Assembly: GCA_949825065.1 (NCBI GenBank)
Contig: OX463842.1
Coordinates: 48,343,436-48,407,435, forward strand
DNA length: 64,000 bases
Source of the DNA: Odontocerum albicorne
Taxonomy: Eukaryota > Arthropoda > Insecta > Trichoptera > Odontoceridae
Direction of reading: 5' to 3'
The position numbers and the translations under genes were made by a program. The notes under the pieces were generated by a model. That model was not told where the DNA came from. It searched no databases and saw nothing but the letters and a program-made list of their open reading frames with translations. Shown one piece after another: positions 31,263 through 42,431 of this stretch (position 1 is the stretch's first letter; every line of letters begins with the position of its first letter).

Positions 31263-32150
31263 GCGTTGAACAAATAAAGCACCAGTGCTCTTAAGTAACG
31301 TTTCTTAGCTTTGATTATTACAATAAATAAATTCTGAATGCGCTGTTATCCAGATGAACTACTATTTGAACATATATCAACCTTGGTTGAAAAATATTTT
31401 TCTGGTACATTTCAAAGGTGTCTTCGTTTCAAAGTAATATCTCTCTAATAACTTGATTTTAAGAATTTTGAATACAATGTATGAAACACTCGTATGAATC
31501 ACTGGAGTCCCATTAAAAAAAAACAATCTGTATTCCAGCGGGGATCAAACCCGCAACCTCTGGATCGGCAGACAAGCGTCTTACCACCAGGCCACGGAGT
31601 TCGTCATTGGTTGCGTTGAACAAATAAAGCTCCAGTGCTCTTAAGTAATATTTCTTAGCTTTAATTATTACAATAAATAAATTCTGAATGCGCTGTTATC
31701 CAGATGAACTACTATTTTAACATATATCAACCTGGAATACTAATGAACTACTATTTTAACATATATCAACCTTGAATACTAATGAACTACTATTTTAACA
31801 TATATCAACCTTGAATACTAATGAACTACTATTTTAACATATATCAACCTTGAATACTAATTAACTACTATTTTAACATATATCAACCTTGAATACTAAT
31901 GAACTACTATTTTAACATATATCAACCTTGAATACTAATGAACTACTATTTTAACATATATCAACCTTGAATACTAATGAACTACTATTTTAACATACAA
32001 TATATCAACCTTGGTTGAAAAATATTTTTCTGATACCATTTACTTACCAAAGATCATTCCAAATGTGTCTTTGTTTCAAAGTAATATCTCTCTAATAACT
32101 TGATTTTAAGAGTTTTGAATACAACGTATGAATCACTCCAGAGAAAGTCT
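31140..32150. repeat. Duplicated block: SINE-2 head plus flank, copied once
   Basis: 31147-31504 (SINE head, then AAATTCTGAATGCGCTG, then CCTTGGTTGAAAAATA, then AGTAATATCTCTCTAATAAC) recurs at 31505-32145 in the same order. The second copy is longer mainly because a 39-bp unit has expanded in it (31705-32012). Confidence 0.85.
31705..32012. repeat. 39-bp minisatellite, 8 copies
   Basis: Unit TGAACTACTATTTTAACATA followed by TATCAACCTTGAATACTAA. Starts at 31705, 31744, 31783, 31822, 31861, 31900, 31939 and 31978. The paralogous block at 31350-31375 holds a single copy. Confidence 0.95.
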
Positions 32151-32426
32151 ATTCTATACGAAAATATCATCTACTCTAAAAGACCGAACGAGTTAGTTCA
32201 GTCTATTTGCCTAATCTACTAAAACTACATGCTTAACTCTCTGAGACCTAGACAATCTAAGTGTAGCACGTCTCCCAGAGGGCTTATTCTTGATGTACAA
32301 CTCCGTTCTATACTGCATTGCCAGATTATTCAGAGTTTACCTTCCATTTTGATTCTTATTCTGTTCATAACTTATATCCTTCACTTTTTTATTATTATAT
32401 ATCTTTTTTATTATTGTACGAGTATA

Positions 32427-33053
32427 TACAGAATTTCAGTACGTGACGAGCCAATCAGAATTTCAGTACGTGACGAGCCAATTGAACAAGCAGCCCAGTT
32501 CAGATATCTTGGCAGTGAACTGCTCAGCTCTCATGACCTCCCCAGAGAAGTAAGGCCTCGGGTAGACAAAACTGCAGTTGTGGCGGGCTGCCTGAGAGAT
32601 GTAATATGGAGGAATAAAGATATGAGAACGGATAGCAAGGTACGCATTTATAAGACCTGTGTGCGACCTATCCTCACATATGGCATCGAAGCGAGGGTGG
32701 ACACTGTCAGGACAAAAAGTATGCTAAGGACAACGGAAATGAGAACTCTGCGCGCTATTGCTGGGAAGACTTTGCGTGATCGTGTAAGGAACACCACAAT
32801 CCGAGAGGTCTGTGAGGTCCAAGATGTGGTCAGATGGAGACGACAGCGTCGACGATACTGGTACCAAAATGTACAGAGAATTAATTCCACAAGAATTCCA
32901 TACATAGCTCTGCATGGGGTGCCGGATGGACGGCGTCCGCCAGGGAGACCCCCGAAACGATGGAGAGATAGCTGGAGCTTAGCATCACAGGACAATCCTG
33001 CAGTAACAGACTCTTGAAAGTCTACAGAAAGTTTAAGAAGATGAAGAAGATAT
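32427..33053 (+). pseudogene. RTE-like LINE ORF, C-terminal 190 codons
   Basis: Reads EQAAQFRYLGSELLSSHDLP, then VRIYKTCVRPILTYGIEA, then LRTTEMRTLRAIAGKTLRDR, then RWRRQRRRYWYQNVQRI, then GRRPPGRPPKRWRDSW. This is the RT thumb and C-terminal tail of a LINE (FRYLGS, then PILTYG, then R-LR-I-G). The frame is open to 33017. At the 5' side a 27-bp segment is doubled (32430 and 32457: CAGAATTTCAGTACGTGACG), giving ISVRDEPIR twice. The upstream low-complexity part of the open frame (32229-32426) is not LINE coding. Confidence 0.8.
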
Positions 33054-36000
33054 ATTTATTTATTTATTTAACACTTTCATTGCAATACAATCTGGCGGGC
33101 TTATTGCCAGGCGGCAATCTCTTCCAACCAACCAGACAAAAGTAAATGAAGCAAGTTACGTGGTCGCATAAATCATTCAAATGACTATCCATCCCCACGA
33201 AATCCATAAACATATACGTGAGAACATGCCCACAAACCCCACAAAGACGGACAATCACCCGAACACTATTTTTCATATAAAGTGAGATATCATCAATCAA
33301 AAGGAAAGGAAAGGATGGTGGAGAGGAAAGGAAAAGAAAAATCAGGAATGAAACACGTTATTTTACTGACTAGAAATTAAGAGTTTTTTCAGTCGCTTCT
33401 TAAAGCATGCCAAGGACGGAGCGAGTCTTATATTGGTTTGTAACTGATTCCAGAGTCTCACTGCATGGACAGTAAAGGACGACGTGAAAAAAGAAGAGCG
33501 GTGAACTGGAAAGGCCAATAAACAATCTCTGTTTGAGCGTAGCGCTAATCCATGATTGGAAAGACGCTGAAAATTTTCGGCGAGATAAGAGGGTGCGGCG
33601 GGACAGTTAAGGATATTATACAATAGAGACAGTATGTGAATTTGGCGTCTATTTCTAACATTCAACCAGTTCAATGCCTTCTGGTATGAAGTTATATGAT
33701 CGTACTTTCGTAGGTTGAAAATAAATCTTAGGCACACATTTTGAAGACGCTGTAATTTGTCCAGCTGTTCCTCTGTAACATCCAAGTAACATACGTCCGC
33801 ATAGTCCAGAATCGGAAAGAGCAGAGATTGTACGAGTAAAATTTTGGTTTTAGTTGGTAGAAATCTTTGCAACACTTTAAGGGAATGAAGGCTGAAGAAG
33901 ATCCTTCGGCTTACCTCATTTATTTGATCTCGCCATGAGAGAGTGTTATCTATTAGCACTCCTAGGTTTTTAACAGTTTTATGTAATGGTATAATAGAGC
34001 CATCAAATAATATTGGAGGAAGTAAGTCAGTGTTGAATTTACCGAGAAGCTGAGGGCTGCCAATGAGGATCGCTTGAGACTTCTTAGGATTGATGAGTAA
34101 GCCATGCTCCGCAGTCCACTCCGAGATCGATTGAAGGTCCGTATTTAAATTGTTCAAAGCCGCGTGAAAGAAATTTGGATCAAAATGAATATATATCTGC
34201 AGGTCATCTGCATACAGATGATAAGAACATTTAAGATACGATGTTATTGGGTTGATGAATATAGAAAAAAGGAGTGGGGAGAGAATTCCACCTTGGGGGA
34301 CGCCTGCAGAGAGATCAGTCCATTCAGATATACGCTCTTGGTATTTACAGGATTGTTGTCTTCCCTTTAAATAGTTCGAAAACCAGACTATGACCGATTC
34401 AGAGAATCGTAATGAACGCATTCGAGCCATAAGCAGATCAAAGTCTACAGTATTGAATGCATTGCTGAAATCTAGTAGACATAACAATGTCAACTGCCTA
34501 AAGCTCATTCCACGTCTCACGTCATCCGTGATCTTGACCAGTGCGGTAGTGGTACTATGTCCCGGACGAAATCCTGACTGCAATGGATTAAACAATTCAA
34601 ATTGATTAAGGTGGGAGTCAATTTGTATATGAACAATTTTTTCAATAATTTTGGATAGTGTGGGCAGAATAGATATGGGCCTAAAATCTTTATATGACGT
34701 GGGTGAGTCAACTTTCGGGATCGGAATAATTAGAGCCCTCTTCCATACACTAGGAAAGCTGCTAGTAGACAAAGAAAAATTTATAATATGTGTTATGATA
34801 GGAAGAATAGCATCGATAATGAAGGAGATGAATACAATCGAAATATTGTCGTCACCCATCGCTTTTGAGGATATAGTCAAAAGAATACGACGAACCTCAC
34901 CTACATCAACCTCCGAAAAGTGGAGCTCAGGAACATTGGGTCGAGGCATTACATGAATTTTTCGGAGAGTGTTCTCCTTTGTGGTAATGTCTAAACTGAG
35001 TGATGGTGTTGCAAAATGTCTATTAAGGTTATTAACATCTAATGTGAAGTTACCTGAGGTGTCCGAGGATTTGACACCCATCGAGTTCAGAACCTTCCAT
35101 CTTTTTGCAGGCTGACAGTTTTGAAGGGTGTCAAAATAGTATTTTCTTTTTGCATTCCGACATAATTGTGTACATTTATTGCGAAGTCGTCGAAAAATCT
35201 CCCATAGTTGATCATTGGGATTAGATTTGAAGTTTTTTTTCGCTTTGTCACGTCTAGCCATGTTTTTTTTAATGTCGTCAGTCAGCCACGGGGCAGGTCC
35301 ACGCTTTAAGTGAGTAAGTTTAAGTGGAGCGTGTTTGTCGCAGAGCTCTAGTAAAAACGTGTTGAATAGATTTACTTTACTATCTATATTATCCAATCGT
35401 TCGATGGCCGCCCAGTCAACTTCGCTTGCGTCGGAAAATAAGGCGTCCCTATCAATGCGTCCAAAGCTTCTCAGGAATTTTCTCTCTTTTGAGAGTTTCG
35501 GAGCGTGGTTGATCAGTGAGATATATATCAAATCATGATGCGAGAAGCCTGGAGCATCAATTTGTCCATGAGTTCGAACTGCAGAGGGATTTGAGGTAAT
35601 AATTAAATCTAGAAGGCTTTGGGAATTTCTTGTTACATGTGTACAGTTTAGGGGCATTATTGAGAGGTTCATTGACTGTACGATTCTCAGGAGTTTATCA
35701 GATCGGCCGTCATTTTTTTTAAGGCACGTATTGAAATCTCCCATTATGAGAGTGGTATTGAAATTAGGAGTATGATCTTCAAGAAGTTTTTCCAGCTCGT
35801 CAAAATAATTATTATTAGGAGGACAGTATATTACTCCGATGAGATATTTAATGAAGTTGTAGTGAAGGGATATAAATAAATATTCTGGGCCTCCAGAGTA
35901 AGGAGCTTGGGATTGACAGATGATAGAAAAATTTATATTATTCCTCAAATATATGCAGACTCCTCCTCCCATTCTCCCCACCCTGTCTCGCCGAACTAGA

Positions 36001-37285
36001 TGGAATCCTGGAAGAGAAAAAAGTGAGTTTGATAGTGATGGTTTCATCCAGGATTCGCTAACCAGCAGGGCATGGACAGGCTGGTCATGAAATGAGGTGA
36101 GCAGCTCAGAATAATGGGCGGGTATGCTTTGGGCATTTATATGGCATGCGTGAAAGTCATTGTTAGCTGTAGAGAAAGCAGAGCGGAGATGATTATTCAA
36201 AAGTAATGGCGGGTTTGTATCAGCGAAATCTGAAGAGTCTGAAGATGACGTGTCCAATGTAGATAGGAATTCAGGAAAGGGTGAGGGAGTAGATAGAAGG
36301 GTATGCGAAGTAGGTAGAGTCATGGAATCACCGGGAGATAAGGGGGGCGATGACATTAAATATTTGTTCAAAAAAAAAAAAAACACAAAATAAACTAAAT
36401 CAACGAAAAAAAACAAGCTCAGAAACACAAAGCCAAGAAACAGCGAATTTATTCTACTGTCACGCGTCGTACCCCTGTCTAGTTGATTGAAGGTCACAAA
36501 CAAGAAATAAAAACAAGCAAAAAAAAAATAATAATAATTCGAAAAAATTACAAAACCTTTAGAGACTTACAATGCAAGTCATTAAAAATACATACAAATA
36601 CAGAGAGAGAAAAGGAAACAAGAAACAAATGTAAAAGTAACACTTAACGTAGTTCAGGCAAGTGGAAGAGAGAAAAAAGAAAATATGAATATATTTCCAC
36701 AGCTATAATGTAATCAGTAAGAGAATATCTACATTGAGTGTGGATTGCCTCAAGTTGTAAAATGGAAGCTGTCAATCATGAAAAGAAAAAAAAAATAGCA
36801 ATAGATTCCCAAAAAAAAAAAGAAAACAGAATGTAAATAAAGGCAAGTCAAAATAATAGGATAAAAAAAAGACAGTTTAAAGGCAATGTACAGCGGCAGG
36901 AACACAGCTCAATAGTACAGTGGGTAAAAAAAAACAAACAAAATTAATAATAAAAAAAAAAATCAAAAACAATGAATAGTTTGAGTCTGACATTTGTTCC
37001 CGCCATCAAAAATGTAAGATACGCTATGTACCGAGCGCGAGTATTGCCACAACGGAGGTGCAAGTCGCATTGCTGTCAAAATTTATTGTCGATTGCAGTA
37101 CAAGCAGCATATATCACCCGACGCATGAATCAACTCAAGGACCCAGTTAACAGATCAAACAAAAAATTCGGGCTAAGTACGCCGAGCCGAACTCCCGGTC
37201 AGGCAACATTGCCTGTATATATCTTTTTAACAAATAAACGCACGTACATAGGAACACAACACACCATTTCCTTGTCAAAATAAAC
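33054..37285 (-). mobile_element. LINE-1: full-length or near full-length non-LTR retrotransposon
   Basis: Boundaries: the 3' end at about 33054 is a TAAATAAA-type repeat followed by the 3' UTR (33060-33362). The single ORF is 33363-36503. Upstream lies a T-rich then GC-richer leader (36504-about 37285), probably the 5' UTR with internal promoter. I see no separate ORF1. Copies at 14184 and 21237 are 5' truncated, as usual for LINEs. The single ORF with apurinic-type endonuclease plus RT and a short-repeat 3' tail fits the CR1/L2/Jockey assemblage; the clade is not fixed. Confidence 0.8.
33363..36503 (-). CDS. LINE endonuclease-reverse transcriptase, intact ORF
   Basis: Enzyme that nicks target DNA and copies the element's RNA onto the break. 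1046 codons without a stop. The first 49 residues are low-complexity and hydrophobic, so Met50 (36356, MSSPPLSPGD) is the better start, giving 997 residues. Endonuclease (about 118-335): INAQS, VSESW (Glu150), RRDRVGRMGGGVCIYLR, GVIYCPP, MGDFNTC (255-260), LLDLI, then SHHD (321-324), where the family usually has SDH. Reverse transcriptase (about 590-830): IPIPKVDSPTSYKDFRPIS, LDFSNAFNTVD (Asp678), GVPQGGILSPLLF and YADD (764-767). The C-terminal region ends LKKLLISSQ, with no RNase H and no zinc knuckle. Probably recent because the frame is clean. Activity is uncertain given SHHD. Confidence 0.9.
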   Translation of the reverse strand: MFVTFNQLDRGTTRDSRINSLFLGFVFLSLFFFVDLVYFVFFFFLNKYLMSSPPLSPGDSMTLPTSHTLLSTPSPFPEFLSTLDTSSSDSSDFADTNPPLLLNNHLRSAFSTANNDFHACHINAQSIPAHYSELLTSFHDQPVHALLVSESWMKPSLSNSLFSLPGFHLVRRDRVGRMGGGVCIYLRNNINFSIICQSQAPYSGGPEYLFISLHYNFIKYLIGVIYCPPNNNYFDELEKLLEDHTPNFNTTLIMGDFNTCLKKNDGRSDKLLRIVQSMNLSIMPLNCTHVTRNSQSLLDLIITSNPSAVRTHGQIDAPGFSHHDLIYISLINHAPKLSKERKFLRSFGRIDRDALFSDASEVDWAAIERLDNIDSKVNLFNTFLLELCDKHAPLKLTHLKRGPAPWLTDDIKKNMARRDKAKKNFKSNPNDQLWEIFRRLRNKCTQLCRNAKRKYYFDTLQNCQPAKRWKVLNSMGVKSSDTSGNFTLDVNNLNRHFATPSLSLDITTKENTLRKIHVMPRPNVPELHFSEVDVGEVRRILLTISSKAMGDDNISIVFISFIIDAILPIITHIINFSLSTSSFPSVWKRALIIPIPKVDSPTSYKDFRPISILPTLSKIIEKIVHIQIDSHLNQFELFNPLQSGFRPGHSTTTALVKITDDVRRGMSFRQLTLLCLLDFSNAFNTVDFDLLMARMRSLRFSESVIVWFSNYLKGRQQSCKYQERISEWTDLSAGVPQGGILSPLLFSIFINPITSYLKCSYHLYADDLQIYIHFDPNFFHAALNNLNTDLQSISEWTAEHGLLINPKKSQAILIGSPQLLGKFNTDLLPPILFDGSIIPLHKTVKNLGVLIDNTLSWRDQINEVSRRIFFSLHSLKVLQRFLPTKTKILLVQSLLFPILDYADVCYLDVTEEQLDKLQRLQNVCLRFIFNLRKYDHITSYQKALNWLNVRNRRQIHILSLLYNILNCPAAPSYLAENFQRLSNHGLALRSNRDCLLAFPVHRSSFFTSSFTVHAVRLWNQLQTNIRLAPSLACFKKRLKKLLISSQ

Positions 37286-37309
37286 AGAAAGGACAGATCG
37301 TCAGGACTT

Positions 37310-37480
37310 TTTTTCCTCATCCACATTCATCACCTCTTTCATATCTTCTAATACGATTCCCGTGATTTCTCTGACTTTCTAAGTTTCCTTATTTCAAAAC
37401 ATCATTAACTTGATCTTACCATGTTTACCTTGGTCTTCATCTCCCAAACCTTCCACTTACAATACATTATACTCGTATAT
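37310..37480 (-). pseudogene. LINE 3' stub (RTE-like tail) with a footprint octamer
   Basis: The complement carries the family tail (VNDVLK, then a basic stretch). TACTCGTA at 37470 interrupts a segment that in sister stubs (9810 and the complement near 54350) continues without the six bases. Confidence 0.5.
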
Positions 37481-37545
37481 TTGTTTCGTTAGTATTTTAC
37501 TCATTCATTCGTTCTACATGCCTAATCATCTCACAATATTCTTCT

Positions 37546-37612
37546 TCATCTTACTCAACACCTTACATCTTACTCAACACCTTACATCTTACTCAACACC
37601 TTATATCTTACT
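37546..37612. repeat. 19-bp tandem repeat, about 3.5 copies
   Basis: Unit CTTACTCAACACCTTACAT. 37613-38249 holds no recognised feature. Confidence 0.9.
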
Positions 37613-38249
37613 CACCAGCCTTAAGATTACATTCATCCCTAATCACTTCAATCTGTAGTATGTTATACATTTCACTCTTTTCTTTCACAAATGTTATTAA
37701 TATTTATGAAAAAAATAAGACAAGACAAAATATTTATATTACCTAAGTAAAAATACATACGTTATTTTTTCATATTCTACCAAGTACTTTTTTTTGTATA
37801 ATAATTAAACGTTGTTACATTTACCCCTGCACTGTACACAATTAAACTGAAAGGCTGACAATCACCCTACTGGAAACGTAAGAGTGTCGATGACAAATTA
37901 AAATAAGTTATTCAATAGAAGAACCTTAAAAATCCACCCTCCAGAACATTTACCCTTACTGCTTAACTTTTTTGTCTAAAAGGGGTGTACACTGGGTAAA
38001 GAAAATACATTTCAAATTTTGAGTATTTTTTAAATTTATGTATCCGAAATTCTAAAAACAGTCGATTCATTATTAATGTTTTTAATTGATGCCGTCAGAT
38101 TTATGAAATATATATATTTTTTTATATTAGTAATGTTGAAATGTCACTATAATATCATAAGTGGTGTTGAAGCATAAACAAGTCACAAAAAAAGTGGATT
38201 AAATAATTACAAATTCGAACTCTGTGGCCTAGTTGGCATGCGTAACCGA

Positions 38250-38475
38250 GGCGCATGGTCGCGCGGTAACGCTCTCGACTTCTGTGCGGAAGGTCGCCAG
38301 TTCGAGACCCGCGTTGTGCTACTCCCCTCAAATGACAAAAGATTTTTTCCGTCAAGTATTCGGTGGTATAAGGGCACCTATGTTGTTGGTCGTATCTATT
38401 CTTTAAAAAAAAAAAAAAGGAAAAATACACCGATATGCTCCGATCGTCTCACTTCGGTGGGCCATCGAATTTAGT
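38250..38475 (+). mobile_element. SINE-1 copy, nearly complete
   Basis: Head GCATGGTCGCGCGGTAACG, then CCAGTTCGAGACCC; body TTTTTTCCGTCAAGTATTCG, then GTATAAGGGCACC; an internal A-run; 3' part CCGATCGTCTCACTTCGGTG. About 220 bp. A second, isolated 3' part (CCTCCGATCGTCTCACTTCG) is at 38670-38700. Confidence 0.8.
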
Positions 38476-38504
38476 ACAACGAAGAGGCCGGTGAACTTGC
38501 TGGT

Positions 38505-38655
38505 GTGTAATTATATGTTATAAAACTTACATTAATTTAAATTATATATGTTATAAAACTTACATTAATTTAATTATATATGTTATAAAACTTACATTAT
38601 TTTAAACTAACATTAATTAAAACTTACATTAATGTGTAATTATATGTTATAAAAC
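38505..38655. repeat. AT-rich tandem repeat (TTATAAAACTTACATTAA)
   Basis: Four to five imperfect copies of TATATGTTATAAAACTTACA with TTAATTTAA. Lies between two SINE-1 3' parts. Confidence 0.8.
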
Positions 38656-38794
38656 TTTAATAAAATACACCGGTGTCCTCCGATCGTCTCACTTCGATGG
38701 ATAAATATGAGAAATTAAAGAACAAAACTCCACGGCACAGCTTCACTTTCCAGCTTAATCGATATTGAAGTGGCGAGGGGATCCTCGACTACCA

Positions 38795-38880
38795 AACAAC
38801 AACAGTTGGCAAGACGCCTCTTTTACAACCCAGAGGTTGCAAGTTCGATTCTTGTTGAAACCCAGAGGTTTTTGAATATG
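38795..38880 (+). mobile_element. SINE-2 head, partial
   Basis: GTTGGCAAGACGCCTC, then AGAGGTTGCAAGTTCGATTC, then TTGTTGAAACCCAGAGG. No tail. Another remnant lies near 39765-39820. 38881-39525 is otherwise unrecognised. Confidence 0.6.
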
Positions 38881-39525
38881 ATTCGAGCGTTTGTACAGTA
38901 AAAGCATAAATATGATTCGAGCGTTTGTATAGTAAAGGCATAATAATGCATTTTTTTCCTTTAAATTAATGAAACAACAGTAAAACTAGTATTAAGAATA
39001 AATGTATTTCATTTAATAAAGATTTCATATTGTAAGTGTATTTTCCCCTTCGTATATTATAAAGAATCACAACTTAAAATGACAAGTCTTAAAGAACACG
39101 AAATTGAACTCAGTATGACGGCGTTAGCAGCAGATAACAAATTGATTATGATTGAGTAGATCCAAATCGCAACGGGTAGCGGGTAGTTTGCACCCCAGTC
39201 GGCCTACTGAGGGTTCGTGACAGCGCGACGTCTCAGAAGCCAAGGGGTTGGCTCAGAAAAAAATGTCATTTTAGATGAATGCAAAGCAAGGAGGGGTGGT
39301 TGGCTGAAAAGAAAAAAAAACGAATCAGATGAAATAATTTTAAATGTAATATTTGAGAGAGACACATTTCTTTTTTTAAAAAATGAGTTTAGCACGTGTC
39401 ATTAACTCGAAAAATGTAAAATTTTGAAACGAAGAAGGCTATTACGCTAATTTATTACTGTTTTATTTTATTGCGTTAAAATAATCATATAATGATGATA
39501 TTTTTGTATAAGCCGACGATGTATG

Positions 39526-39616
39526 GGCTTTCTCACAAGGCTTATTGCCTATTCTGCCTTCTTACAAGGCTTATTGCCTATTCTGCCTTCTCACAAGGCT
39601 TATTGCCTATTCTGAG
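39526..39616. repeat. 31-bp tandem repeat, 3 copies
   Basis: Unit ACAAGGCTTATTGCCTATTC with TGCCTTCTC. 39617-40711 holds no recognised gene; 40090-40540 is unique sequence of somewhat higher GC with an 87-codon plus-strand frame without known motifs. Confidence 0.9.
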
Positions 39617-40711
39617 GCTGTAAACTTTCGCGAATTCGCGAAATGAATAAATACACTATGGTGTCGTTTCGTTGCATATATTATTTTTAATATTTTTAAA
39701 GCTGAAACAACCTTCTGATACAAAATTATACCTAATGATTAACAATCAAATTTAACAAAACTCCGCAGCATAGTTGATAAGATGCTAGTTTTTCATGCAG
39801 GGATGAAAATGTGAACCTTTTTTACTTGTTTTTTTATTTATTTTTTATTTAATAAAGTAATTTATAACACAGAAACTGGCCAAAGGTCATATCTATAAAC
39901 AAACAAACATTATATCTTAAGAATTAATCTAATTAGTATATTATAACCATGAACTAACTTAATTTTCATTTCTCATGTGTCATTTTATTTTTAATAATCT
40001 TAATATTTAATATCTTAGAAATAGTTAACACCTACATACTGCTAATAACTAGATAACAATTCTTACAAATAATTATTTTAATAGTATGTACATGTCTTGC
40101 ATTTCATCACATTTACTCAGACCTTGGTCCTCCCTGTTAATACTGTAGATGGACTATTCAGGTAACAGATGATGCTTCGAAAGCCTGTGCTTATAACGAA
40201 AAGGTTGGCCGAACTTACTCTATTATGCCTCCAGGGCAACGATTAGACGATTGCTGTGTTTCTGTTGGATTTTATAGGACTTCATGGTCCAAGCGAGGTC
40301 GTGGTTTTGGAGGGTCACACAATTTGGCATGAAGTCGGGAGAGGAAAACTAGAATCTTGCATTCATCATTCAGGTTCAATTTTTAATAGTACCTGCAATT
40401 ATAAAAAAACTTGGTCCCAGTCTCTGTACAGAGTTCGTCTGGTAACAATATTCACATTAGATGTGTTCAAATGTATTGTGTCCAAGTGTGGTAATATTTC
40501 TAACACGTACGATAACTAACTGAGAGTTACTTGTTAATTCCAGTGATTTTTAATCTGAAATTTCGGTCACTGGAGCTGAATACACTAATGTCTCCCAACC
40601 ACTCTTTTCAACATGTTCACATATTCAATTCAGACATGTTGAGGGGTACCATATGAATTAATGAATTAATCAATTCCTGGAAATCTTTGTTTAAAGAATA
40701 TCACGAAAATT

Positions 40712-41472
40712 TGAAATTTAAAAGCAGCGTTGTATTGTAAATAATGAAAATTTAAAAGCAACGTTCTATTGTACAATATATAATGAAAATTTAAAAGCAA
40801 CGTTGTATTGTAAATAATGAAAATTTAAAAGCAACGTTCTATTGTACAATATATAATGAAAATTTAAAAGCAACGTTGTATTGTATATAATGAAAATTTA
40901 AAAGCAACGTTGTATTGTATATAATGAAAATTTAAAAGCAACGTTGTATTGTACAATACATAATGAAAATTTAAAAGCAACGTTGTATTGTATATAATGA
41001 AAATTTAAAAGCAACGTTGTGTTGTATAAAATGAAAATTTAAAAGCAACGTTGTATTGTACAATACATAATGAAAATTTAAAAGCAACGTTGTATTGTAT
41101 ATAATGAAAATTTAAAAGCAACGTTGTATTGTACAATACATAATGAAAATTTAAAAGCAACGTTGTATTGTATATAATGAAGATTTAAAAGGAACGTTGT
41201 ATTGTATATAATAAAAATTTAAAAGCAACGTTGTATTGTACAATACATAATGAAAATTTAAAAGCAACGTTGTATTGTATATAATGAAAATTTAAAAGCA
41301 ACGTTGTATTGTACAATACATAATGAAAATTTAAAAGCAACGTTGTATTGTATATAATGAAAATTTAAAAGCAACGTTGTATTGTACAATACATAATGAA
41401 AATTTAAAAGCATCGTTGTGTTGTATATAATGTAAATTTAAAAGCAACGTTGTATTGTATATAATGAAAATA
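40712..41472. repeat. Minisatellite with two unit types (34 and 39 bp), about 21 copies
   Basis: Each unit has AATTTAAAAGCAACGTTGTA, then either TTGTATATAATGAA or TTGTACAATACATAATGAA. The longer unit adds the palindrome TTGTACAA. Types alternate in much of the array, giving a higher-order period of about 73 bp. The minus-strand open frame across it is an accident of the repeat. Confidence 0.95.
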
Positions 41473-41659
41473 TCATTTGATACATAACACAAAAAAAAAA
41501 CAAATATATAATTGAATAAATCTGGCAAGAACCATTTTTAACCTTTCACTCTTTTAAACTTTTATATAACTAGATATTAAAAGTTAAAAAAATTAAAAGT
41601 GACCTATATTGTCAATATTGATTCACTCATCTATCATCATCATCATCACCTTACATTAA

Positions 41660-42175
41660 TTTACTGCAGGATATAGACCTCTCCAAGTTGTTTCCATGAA
41701 ATCCGGTCCTTTGCGCATTGCTGCCACGTAATTGCTGTTTGCTTACACATTTCGTCCGCCCAGCGTGCCTTCGGTCTTCTTACAGGCCTAGTTCTTTCTA
41801 TTGGGTACCAGTCGATTACTTCATATGTTCAATGATGGCCCGTTGTTCGGGCGATGTGTTTAGCTCATTTCCTCTTCAATCTTTTTGCGACCTCTATAAC
41901 ATCGTCAACTGTTGTTTGGGTGCGTATCCACTCGTCGCGTTCGCACCTCTCCATGCTGTGTTGTGTTGTCTTGAGTTTTTTTTCTATGTTTAGCATCCAT
42001 ATGTTAGTACTGGTAAGATGCATTAGTTAAATGCCTTCCGTTTGAGACAGGCTGGAAGATCGCTCTTGAAAATGTGGTTCAGTCGTCCAAGGGAACTTCA
42101 AACTAGTGTTGCTCTTTTATTTATTTCATTAAGAGTGCAATCCTCAAATGAAATACTTTGTCCTCAGTAGATAAT
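41660..42175 (-). pseudogene. RTE-like LINE ORF, C-terminal fragment
   Basis: The complement reads VLPVLTYGC, then MERCERDEWIRTQTTVDDVI, then VAKRLKRK, then VIDWYPIERTRPVRRPKARW, then ADEMCKQTAITWQQCAKDR and SWKQLGEVYILQ. It parallels the copy at 19368-19800, with frameshifts. The plus-strand open frame here is a shadow. Confidence 0.7.
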
Positions 42176-42223
42176 CATTAACCTATTTGATCTTATTATA
42201 CGCATGTCACTTACTGTGGATCT

Positions 42224-42420
42224 TCCTCGACAGTCATCCAGAGGAAGACCAAAGAACTCCTGGATGACTCAATGCTCCAAAATCCTGCAGAGAAATGGCC
42301 TACCATAGATGAAAGCGACACCCAGAACCGAAGAATATACAGCCTGTGAACGAGAAGAACCGACCCCAACAGCCTACATAGGCAATGAGTTGGGACAGTG
42401 CCAGGAAGAAGAATCACATC
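42224..42420 (+). pseudogene. LINE 3' stub of another family
   Basis: Reads RGRPKNSWMTQCSKILQRNG, then MKATQNRRIYSL, then TRRTDPNSLHRQ. This is the GRPK-SW, then D-NR-W, then RADP form of tail. One stop is internal. Confidence 0.6.
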
Positions 42421-42431
42421 ACTTACTATAC

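Noticed and set aside
33831..33838. TACGAGTA within the LINE ORF as an excision footprint
   Set aside because: It encodes Leu-Val in a conserved stretch, and the related fragment at 20117 also has Leu-Val there, so it is ancestral coding sequence.
34651..34956. Plus-strand frame inside the LINE
   Set aside because: Shadow of the long minus-strand ORF.
36972..37283. 103-codon plus-strand frame
   Set aside because: Lies antisense in the probable 5' UTR of the LINE; no recognisable domain.
40256..40519. 87-codon plus-strand frame as a gene
   Set aside because: No recognisable motif and no splice or promoter context that decides it.
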